Shown: positions 1 through 4,936 of the stretch, piece by piece | Layout of the letters: the number at the start of each line of letters is the position of its first letter | Position numbering within the stretch: position 1 is the first letter of the stretch | Assembly: GCA_025455445.1 (NCBI GenBank) | Contig: JALOMN010000071.1 | Location: forward strand, 1-7,288 | DNA length: 7,288 bases | Reading direction: 5' to 3' | From: Cyclobacteriaceae bacterium | Lineage (GTDB): Bacteria > Bacteroidota > Bacteroidia > Cytophagales > Cyclobacteriaceae | Position numbers and translations under genes: made by a program | Notes under the pieces: generated by a model | What the model saw: the letters and a program-made list of their open reading frames with translations, nothing else | The model's database searches: none | Told to the model about the DNA's origin: nothing

Positions 1-319
1 TTGACACCACGCGCTTGCCTGCGGTTAGAAAAGTAAATAGGGTGTTGCTGATGGCAGCCATACCGGTAGCAAATGCCGCAGCTGCTTCCGCATCTTCCAG
101 TACGCGTATCTTTTCTTCTAAAGCAGCCACCGTAGGGTTTGTATTGCGACTATAAATAAAACCGCTCTTGTTGCCTAGCGATACCTGATGCCACTCCTCC
201 AGATCAGGATAGGCAAATGTCACACTGTTTACGATAGGTGTGCTGATGGTTCCCTGGGTATTTACATTACCTTCACCCGCCCACACTGCCGCGGTTCCTT
301 TTTTGGTTGTTTTAGACAT
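1..319 (-). CDS. Cys/Met-metabolism PLP-dependent enzyme (cystathionine gamma-synthase family), N-terminal part
   Basis: This is the first 106 residues of a PLP enzyme of the cystathionine gamma-synthase / O-acetylhomoserine sulfhydrylase / methionine gamma-lyase family; the rest lies past the left edge. Reading starts at the ATG at 319 (MSKTTKKGTAAVWAGE) and stays open to position 2. Visible family marks are the substrate-side loop TPIVNSVTF (residues 28-36), YSRNTNPT (56-63), whose Tyr and Arg normally hold the PLP phosphate of the partner subunit, and ATGMAAIS (84-91), the phosphate-binding Gly-Met turn. The catalytic lysine would lie about 110 residues further on and cannot be seen. Family members act in the cytosol as tetramers on sulfur amino acids by gamma-replacement or elimination; which reaction applies cannot be decided from this end. 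GC is about 50% by hand count, clearly above the neighbouring genes. It follows the lipoprotein gene by 184 bases, so it may have its own promoter. Confidence 0.92.
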   Translation of the reverse strand, partial: MSKTTKKGTAAVWAGEGNVNTQGTISTPIVNSVTFAYPDLEEWHQVSLGNKSGFIYSRNTNPTVAALEEKIRVLEDAEAAAAFATGMAAISNTLFTFLTAGKRVVS

Positions 320-423
320 AGCCTGTTTTTTTGAACTTGTAAGCTAAGAAAATATTCAAGGTCTGGTTTGATAAAATTATTTATAGCACAGACGGTGGGA
401 GATAGAAGGAATAAAATTTATTT

Positions 424-459
424 ACAGAATAATTTCTGTGTCCGCTGAAATTTCTCAGC
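424..459 (-). promoter_or_regulatory. Two small tandem stem-loops in the leader of the PLP enzyme gene
   Basis: On the minus strand the first stem is GCTGA/TCAGC around a 6-base loop (459-444). Four bases later comes ACAGAA/TTCTGT around a 4-base loop (439-424). They sit 45-80 bases after the stop of the lipoprotein gene and 105-140 bases before the ATG of the PLP enzyme. They could be a weak terminator of the first gene, or an operator or leader of the second. There is no strong U tract (AAATAAATTTTATT follows), and I recognise no riboswitch fold. Stems this short can arise by chance in AT-rich DNA. Confidence 0.2.
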
Positions 460-503
460 TATGAATTAACAGCAGGGGATAAAAGTGCCAATCACATCAA
501 TAA

Positions 504-1748
504 TTAATCTACTTTTTTCATTTCCTTCCAGTTTTGATCCTGAAAGACCAACGCAGGATTAAAGTTTGGATTGTTACTCATTACAAAACTATTTCCATCT
601 CCTCTGCTCCAGGCATTACTATAACTTGAACTCATTTCATATACGCCTGTTTCATCACGATAGTTTTCTACTTCGCGTATTGTTTTGATAAAGGAAGTAT
701 TGATTCGATCCTGTGAGCTTTGTTGTTTCTCCCAGTTTCTTACTTCCAGATCCATCGTGCGCAAACGTGCTTCACCCGCCTTAATAGTTTGTTCACCTAT
801 TCTTCTGGTCTGCTCATCCATAGCTTTTATGTTGCCTAAATGAACGATATTACTCTGCTGCCTCATATTTTTCCAAAACTGATTCACTGCATCATTCCAA
901 TACGGATTGGTTCTGACACTGCTCATAATCACTGCAAATCTGTTTTTTGCCTGTTCACTTTCTTTACCCGGATACCTGTACAACGTTCTCCTGGTTACAT
1001 TGGTAGTATAAATTTTATCAGAGGAACCGGTATACACATTGGGTACGGTGATTTCCGAAACCATTATACCAAGAATTAGTAATCCCTCAGTTCCATCGTT
1101 CCATCTCACTACCGCGTTTAATGCTGTCGGAAAAAATCTAACATCACCGGCACCATATTGTCTCAATTCAGCAACCGATGCATTGCCTGATTGTTGCATC
1201 TGGTTCACTACATCCTGGTTGGTTTCCATTTTTATAACTTGAGGATTGCCCAGCTCTTGTGTAAATACTTGTTTCAAATACGTTGCTGCATCAATAGGTT
1301 GATGGTATGAGCAATTTGAGGATGGTTCAAAACCCTGGTTATACCGCATAATTTCCGGATTGGAATTCCACATATAAATCAAATCAGGATACATGATCAG
1401 TTCATGTTTCGTATCTACTGATGTTCCTTTAAACCATTTGAATGTTCCTGCACAGGATGATCCGGGCATATTCCACACAATATCAGATTGATGCTGCCAA
1501 TTTTTGGGAAGCAACAAACTATATGCTTCCTGTGGGGATGTAAACCCAACCTTGTCAACGATTCGTATGCGATTGTACACATCATAGTCAGCACCTTCCT
1601 TGTAATTGGCAGGTTGCTTAACAACTTCACCAGGTTTTGCATTCATTGCTGATTTGGAAGATTCATTTTTAACTTGTGCATTACAGCTGCTTAAGGTGCA
1701 GTGTAAGAAAATGGATGAAAATAAAAGGATGATCGTAATGCGTTTCAT
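504..1748 (-). CDS. Lipoprotein with an uncharacterised C-terminal module, 414 aa
   Basis: I do not recognise a characterised family. The ATG at 1748 opens a type II signal peptide: K2 and R3, a hydrophobic core (residues 4-16) and the lipobox LSSC, with Cys22 as the likely lipidated residue. Asn at +2 does not match a surface-export signal, so a periplasm-facing lipoprotein is the default inference. After a polar linker (23-60) comes a globular region with two other cysteines (C99, C146) that could form a disulfide, and a beta-rich part (200-260). Residues 285-345 look helical and rich in Gln, Arg and Glu. The C-terminus (about 355-410) has spaced aromatic, Gly and Pro residues: YRDETGVYE, then AWSRGDG, then NPNFNPAL and NWKEM. 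From memory this resembles a module at the end of uncharacterised bacterial proteins. The gene stands alone, with 287 bases upstream and 184 downstream. A role in binding or sensing in the envelope is only a guess. Confidence 0.85.
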   Translation of the reverse strand: MKRITIILLFSSIFLHCTLSSCNAQVKNESSKSAMNAKPGEVVKQPANYKEGADYDVYNRIRIVDKVGFTSPQEAYSLLLPKNWQHQSDIVWNMPGSSCAGTFKWFKGTSVDTKHELIMYPDLIYMWNSNPEIMRYNQGFEPSSNCSYHQPIDAATYLKQVFTQELGNPQVIKMETNQDVVNQMQQSGNASVAELRQYGAGDVRFFPTALNAVVRWNDGTEGLLILGIMVSEITVPNVYTGSSDKIYTTNVTRRTLYRYPGKESEQAKNRFAVIMSSVRTNPYWNDAVNQFWKNMRQQSNIVHLGNIKAMDEQTRRIGEQTIKAGEARLRTMDLEVRNWEKQQSSQDRINTSFIKTIREVENYRDETGVYEMSSSYSNAWSRGDGNSFVMSNNPNFNPALVFQDQNWKEMKKVD

Positions 1749-2035
1749 TTTGATGAATTAAATGTCTGGCAGTTATGTAAACTAATATAAGAATTTATTT
1801 ACTACTTAAGTTACTTACCATGGAAGAGAGTTCAATGGAAGTTCAGGTTTGTTTCTATGCCGCATGTTTTCATATTTAATCAACCATTTTTTTGATGAGG
1901 ATACCAGGGTACGTGTTGTTAATCAATAGTAATTTTTAGCGCTATTCATCTTGCCTGACAATCCGGGAGGAGGAAAGCGCCTTGATAATGTATAGCTGGT
2001 ATTATATCTCGCAGGTAGAATAAGTAAGGAAATGA

Positions 2036-2572
2036 TTATTTTTCAATTATCTGAAACATTTCAGGATTTATCTCTGAAAAGTAAATAGGCAACTGCTGGT
2101 TAATGTAATAGGTACTACTATAGTTTTTAATTCGTTGCGTGATTGTGTGGCCTCCTGTTTTATATTGTATTGTAGCATATTCAATTTTGTCTGACCGGAT
2201 GTATTCATATTCAAAACCCGTTACTATTGCGGTTGTTTTCACTCCATATTTGTTCAGTTCTATTTTTAAATACGTTTCTTTCACATATAGAACCGTTAGT
2301 ATAAGGGAGAGTACAATTCCAAATCCAATTAGAATTATTATCAGCAGCTTAACAGAAAAATGCACTTTCAACTTTATGCTAAGTAAGTCATCCGGCCAGA
2401 AGATTGGATAAAGCAAAATAGAAAGTATCATCAAAGTAATTCCAATGCTCTCATTATTGGATTGGTATCCGAAAGAGTTAAAGGCCGATAAATAGAAACC
2501 GGTTATAAATGTCATCACCCCTAATGCTGAAACAATAATCTTATATTGTCTGGGTAAAGCATTTAAATTCAT
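2036..2572 (-). CDS. Three-helix membrane protein with small C-terminal domain (DUF3592-like), 178 aa
   Basis: This is a hypothetical inner-membrane protein. I start it at the ATG at 2572; the frame extends by one codon to a TTG at 2575, but nothing favours that start. There are three hydrophobic segments at about residues 12-34, 42-59 and 73-97. A soluble tail of about 80 residues follows, predicted as beta strands: a KYGVKTTAIVTGFEYE stretch, then YATIQYKTGG, and a close at LPIYFSEINPEMFQI. Membrane helices followed by a strand-rich domain opening with 'G-x-x-x-x-A-x-V' and ending with 'V/I-x-Y-x-x-x-N/D-P' is the general plan of DUF3592-type proteins. That assignment is by pattern only. 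No catalytic residues are evident. GC is about 31% over 2041-2340, the lowest of any gene here. It begins 73 bases after the stop of the upstream lipoprotein gene, so cotranscription is possible. Function is unknown. Confidence 0.82.
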   Translation of the reverse strand: MNLNALPRQYKIIVSALGVMTFITGFYLSAFNSFGYQSNNESIGITLMILSILLYPIFWPDDLLSIKLKVHFSVKLLIIILIGFGIVLSLILTVLYVKETYLKIELNKYGVKTTAIVTGFEYEYIRSDKIEYATIQYKTGGHTITQRIKNYSSTYYINQQLPIYFSEINPEMFQIIEK

Positions 2573-2603
2573 CAAGCAATAATTTAATGCAGATACATTT
2601 TGT

Positions 2604-2623
2604 TTCGCGTTCAGACCTTCGCG
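2604..2623. repeat. Pair of TTCGCG direct repeats in an intergenic spacer
   Basis: TTCGCG occurs at 2604-2609 and again at 2618-2623, 14 bases apart, in the 73-base spacer between the lipoprotein gene and the three-helix membrane protein gene. The GC-rich patch stands out from its AT-rich surroundings. It recalls short degenerate intergenic repeats built of TTCGCG/CTTTGCG units seen in many bacterial genomes; that comparison is from memory. The CGCG cores could also pair with each other as a 4-bp stem. Confidence 0.3.
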
Positions 2624-2645
2624 GCCTTACATTCACACTAATCGA

Positions 2646-3314
2646 TTACCCTGCAAAACCTGCATCCACAGGCACATCGGTTGCACCCTCCAAAAAGGTT
2701 GCCTTAGGTTTGTACAGCCTGAATTTCGGAGCATCTTGTGGTGACGGATATTCGTCTAAGAATAATAGATTAGCTCCTTGAATCGGATGTCCCTGATGTG
2801 AGAAATATCTTCCAGGGTAGGCCACACTTTCTATGGCGTATACTTCTTCGCCATTGATTTCTTCTACTTTGTGAAAGATGAACCCGCTGGCATTATTAGA
2901 AAAGTCACTTGTTTCCGACCAACTTTCTTCGGTGATGCCTGTTAGTCCTACAAATGGATTATTCGCTACAAACAACCAATTGTTTTCAAGTACTTTGGAT
3001 TTTATTAGTTTACCTTTTGCTGTTGCTACTGCACTGGTAGTGGAGGGTCTGTATACTTTTATAACTAGATAGTCTCTATCTTGTGCAACGTTTTCTAATG
3101 TATAATCATCTGACAAGGTGTAGCTTCTTCTGAAAGGAGCGTTTAAATTCATATCGACTACTCTGATTTGTTTGGTTGCTTCATTCGTATAGTAATACAA
3201 CAATCCTTCGATTGTTTTTGAGCTAAAATTTATATCATCTTCCTCTTTACAGCCCGAAATAAATGTAAATAGCAAGAGTGCTATTAGAAAGTAATTGATT
3301 TTTAGACTTTTCAT
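2646..3314 (-). CDS. Probable surface-exposed lipoprotein, 222 aa, with beta-trefoil-like C-terminal stretch
   Basis: The start is the ATG at 3314, because it gives a clean type II signal peptide: MKSLK, a hydrophobic core (residues 8-18) and the lipobox FISGC with Cys22. An in-frame TTG at 3350 would add 12 residues ahead of the signal and is unlikely. The cysteine is followed by KEEDD. A Lys plus acidic run at +2 onward matches the lipoprotein export signal described in Bacteroidota such as Capnocytophaga, so I infer transport to the outer surface. The mature protein is strand-rich. Near residues 155-200 it has YAIESVAYPGRYFSHQG, then FLDEYPSPQDAPKFRLYK. That pattern (S-V-x-x-P-G-R-Y-x-x-H ... 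F-R-L) looks like one lobe of AbfB- or ricin-like beta-trefoil carbohydrate-binding domains, though only one lobe is evident. The protein ends in an unusual Gly/Ala/Val/Asp tail. It has no recognised enzyme motif. A role in ligand or glycan binding is an inference. Confidence 0.85.
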   Translation of the reverse strand: MKSLKINYFLIALLLFTFISGCKEEDDINFSSKTIEGLLYYYTNEATKQIRVVDMNLNAPFRRSYTLSDDYTLENVAQDRDYLVIKVYRPSTTSAVATAKGKLIKSKVLENNWLFVANNPFVGLTGITEESWSETSDFSNNASGFIFHKVEEINGEEVYAIESVAYPGRYFSHQGHPIQGANLLFLDEYPSPQDAPKFRLYKPKATFLEGATDVPVDAGFAG

Positions 3315-3444
3315 ACTTTTTTGAATTACGTAACTAATAAAAATAGGCAATTATTCATTAATCGCGAAATGCACTTTCATGAAGTAAAGAATGAGATTAA
3401 TTAGTTGTTTTTTAGGTCATTTAAAGAATCAGAAACATAGAATC

Positions 3445-3477
3445 AACCTGGTGTTACCCATGGTAAGTTGCATGGTT
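3445..3477 (-). terminator. Weak hairpin just after the beta-barrel gene
   Basis: Thirteen bases past the barrel gene's stop, the minus strand reads AACC, spacer, TTACC-ATG-GGTAA, spacer, GGTT. This gives a 5-bp inner stem with a 3-base loop and a 4-bp outer stem across an asymmetric internal loop. The sequence after it is pyrimidine-rich (GATTCTATGTTTCTGATTCTTT with interruptions) but not a true U tract. The position fits a terminator; the structure is marginal. Confidence 0.25.
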
Positions 3478-3489
3478 TCTTAACTGCCC

Positions 3490-4362
3490 TTAGTGTCTGT
3501 GTTTATTTTTCAGATGGCGTGGTTCCCAAATTAATCGGGCAAATGTGCTGAATCGTTCATTTTCCCGCACCACCGGAATCCCTGCTACAATTCCAATCAA
3601 TAAATTTTCTGCTATCTCCAGTCTCATTTGCGGTCGTATGGTCATATCAAAATCACCATGTCGGAATGTTTTATTGAATTCTACGCCAATGAAATTCCTT
3701 GTACCTGTAATCATATAGTGAAAACTTGTATGGATATCATACTTCTTTTGAAAGTGGTTGGTCTGGAAATCCTGAGTTATCATGGGGCCTGTATAAACTA
3801 ATGTGTGAAAATTATTTCCCCAACGCTTTGCCATTACCATAAATGGATTGTAGACATTGCCTTTGATAAATGGGTTTCCAAAATTGTTGAAATTTGAAAG
3901 TTCAAATTGATTGATATAACCAAATGCCATGGAGGTAGCCATTCGTTCATTTACAAAGAATGACCATTGGGCAGCCATTTTTATGCTGTTCAATTGATCG
4001 GATGGAATAGAATCCTTTTCCGATCCATTTACAGGAGAATAAAATGTAAAAGGTAATTCCACTTCCAGGCCGAGACGGTCAACCGGTGCCCACTCATATT
4101 CAACAAGCACTTCGTAGGAATCAAACTTTAATTTGTCGGTTAATCCAATGCCCAGGTTCCATTCTTTTTCTCCTTTTCTTGCTCCGAGGTCACGGATCAG
4201 ATCAATATAGAGTGGTTCGGCATGTAACACCTTGTATGGCTTTTTATGTTCTTCCACTTGCTGTATATAGATGCTGTCTTTTTCTGCATCGGTAATTTGA
4301 GCATTGGAATAGATTGATGAGACTACTAAAATCAGTAGCGTCATAAAGATTTTTATGTTCAT
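3490..4362 (-). CDS. Probable outer-membrane beta-barrel protein, 290 aa
   Basis: The ATG at 4362 starts a Sec signal peptide with NIK, a hydrophobic core (residues 5-17) and likely cleavage at SNA|Q (after residue 21). The mature protein alternates hydrophobic and polar residues in many short strands, for example YEVLVEYEWAPV followed by LGLEVELPFTFYSP (83-110), and paired strands to the end (MRLEIAENLLIGIVAGIPV, FARLIWEP). This is typical of outer-membrane barrels. A polar block at residues 47-69 (HAEPLYIDLIRDLG, then ARKGEKEWN) looks highly conserved and precedes the first strand. I recall similar proteins in Bacteroidota but no experimental function. The tail RHLKNKHRH is basic and His-rich and extends past the last strand, unusual for a barrel that normally ends in an aromatic residue. 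The gene follows the small anchored protein by 73 bases including a stem-loop, so the two are probably cotranscribed. A porin, transporter or metal-related role is inference. Confidence 0.85.
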   Translation of the reverse strand: MNIKIFMTLLILVVSSIYSNAQITDAEKDSIYIQQVEEHKKPYKVLHAEPLYIDLIRDLGARKGEKEWNLGIGLTDKLKFDSYEVLVEYEWAPVDRLGLEVELPFTFYSPVNGSEKDSIPSDQLNSIKMAAQWSFFVNERMATSMAFGYINQFELSNFNNFGNPFIKGNVYNPFMVMAKRWGNNFHTLVYTGPMITQDFQTNHFQKKYDIHTSFHYMITGTRNFIGVEFNKTFRHGDFDMTIRPQMRLEIAENLLIGIVAGIPVVRENERFSTFARLIWEPRHLKNKHRH

Positions 4363-4392
4363 AGTGATTTGACTTTAAAGAATTAAATGATC

Positions 4393-4420
4393 AACTGATA
4401 GCTGAATCAGCCATCACGTT
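4393..4420 (-). promoter_or_regulatory. 12-bp stem-loop in the spacer between two envelope genes
   Basis: The minus strand reads AAC-G-TGATGGCTG-ATT-CAGCTATCA-GTT. It folds into 12 base pairs (AAC/GTT outer, TGATGGCTG/CAGCTATCA inner) with one bulged G and a 3-base loop. One inner pair is G-U in the minus-strand RNA but would be A-C, unpaired, in plus-strand RNA, so the fold favours the coding direction. It starts 16 bases after the stop of the 129-residue protein and ends 31 bases before the ATG of the barrel gene. The sequence after it is GATCATTTAATTCTTT, AU-rich with no clean U tract. It may be a partial terminator, an RNA stability or processing element, or a dyad operator. Confidence 0.5.
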
Positions 4421-4435
4421 AAAAATATCGTTAGG

Positions 4436-4825
4436 TCAAATCTTTGGTGGAGGAGTAGCGAGTTGATGGAACCCGTTTGTTATCTGGGTTTCATATTCAG
4501 AATGTGGTTGTTTTCTTTTTATAACCACCGTAGGAGTAGGGTTGAAGAGGCCTGAAAAGTAAATGGTAAAGGATTGTTTACTCGTATTCCCTTTATTTTG
4601 CTCTTCTGAATCATGCTCGTCATATTCTTTAATTGCATTTTCATAACCAAGCACATCTTCCACCACTATTTCAATGATACTTTCCTGGTCATTGATGGTT
4701 AAATCTTCTTTGATAGATTCTGGGTGTGCATCAATGGAGTCCACACTGATATTTAAGAAATACAGTGCTAATAGTCCCCATACGACTTTTGTGAAAACGC
4801 TATTTCTGATTTGATTTATCACCAT
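4436..4825 (-). CDS. Small membrane-anchored acidic protein, 129 aa, unknown function
   Basis: The ATG at 4825 gives MVINQIRNSVFTK, then one hydrophobic segment (about residues 14-28, VVWGLLALYFLNISV). The positive residues before it predict an N-terminal anchor or signal with the rest outside the cytoplasm. Residues 29-75 are strongly acidic. They hold DLTINDQESIIEIVVEDVLG (41-60), probably a helix, then EYDEHDSEEQNKG, which has Asp, Glu and His that could bind cations. The remainder is a more neutral segment with several Pro and Thr and ends in ATPPPKI. I do not recognise a named domain. From memory, short proteins with the 'LNISVD ... NDQESIIEIV ... TPPPKI' pattern occur in Bacteroidota and I associate them loosely with metal-efflux gene clusters; this cannot be tested here. 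It lies 111 bases after ppc and just before the barrel gene, most likely forming a two-gene unit with the latter. Confidence 0.75.
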   Translation of the reverse strand: MVINQIRNSVFTKVVWGLLALYFLNISVDSIDAHPESIKEDLTINDQESIIEIVVEDVLGYENAIKEYDEHDSEEQNKGNTSKQSFTIYFSGLFNPTPTVVIKRKQPHSEYETQITNGFHQLATPPPKI

Positions 4826-4868
4826 GCAAAAATAATGTTCTTTTAATTTATTTTATTGCTACCGACTT

Positions 4869-4884
4869 TTTTACATGAGTAAAA
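4869..4884 (-). other. AT-rich inverted repeat between ppc and the anchored-protein gene
   Basis: TTTTAC at 4869-4874 and GTAAAA at 4879-4884 flank the 4-base loop ATGA in the 111-base gap after ppc. As RNA it would form a 6-bp, mostly A-U stem, too weak for a convincing terminator. As DNA it could be an operator half-site pair, 44 bases upstream of the next start codon. CTACCG also occurs twice nearby (4859-4864 and 4892-4897) as a direct repeat. I see no complete promoter in the gap. Confidence 0.2.
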
Positions 4885-4936
4885 TAAAATTCTACCGTAA
4901 TTAAAGTGTTTGTCGTTAGACATTCTTTTAATAATC

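Noticed and set aside
840..1242. Two overlapping plus-strand open frames of 79 and 67 codons
   Set aside because: They lie wholly antisense to the 414-residue lipoprotein gene, which has a signal peptide and sensible protein composition; the antisense proteins look random.
1937..1944. TAGCGCTA palindrome in the 1749-2035 gap, possible terminator or operator
   Set aside because: An isolated 8-base palindrome with no loop and no U tract; the flanking AATAG/CTATT arms need a 12-base loop, so no stable stem is supported.
1968..2020. AGGAGG at 1968-1973 on the plus strand followed by a tiny reading frame (TTG at 1982 or ATG at 1988, ending at 2020)
   Set aside because: Only 11-13 codons, no sign of conservation, opposite to every gene here, and Bacteroidota rarely rely on Shine-Dalgarno sequences.
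2032..2088. Plus-strand ATG after AAGGA opening a short frame of under 20 codons, antisense to the end of the three-helix membrane protein gene
   Set aside because: Very short and AT-rich, overlapping a better supported gene; expected by chance.
3315..3350. Twelve-residue N-terminal extension of the surface lipoprotein from a TTG at 3350
   Set aside because: It would bury the signal peptide; the ATG at 3314 gives a normal lipoprotein signal of 21 residues before the cysteine.
4827..4834. TATTTTTG on the minus strand, matching the Bacteroidota -7 box TAnnTTTG, just before the ATG at 4825
   Set aside because: There is no TTG about 19 bases upstream, and the box lies so close to the ATG that transcription would start within the first codons.
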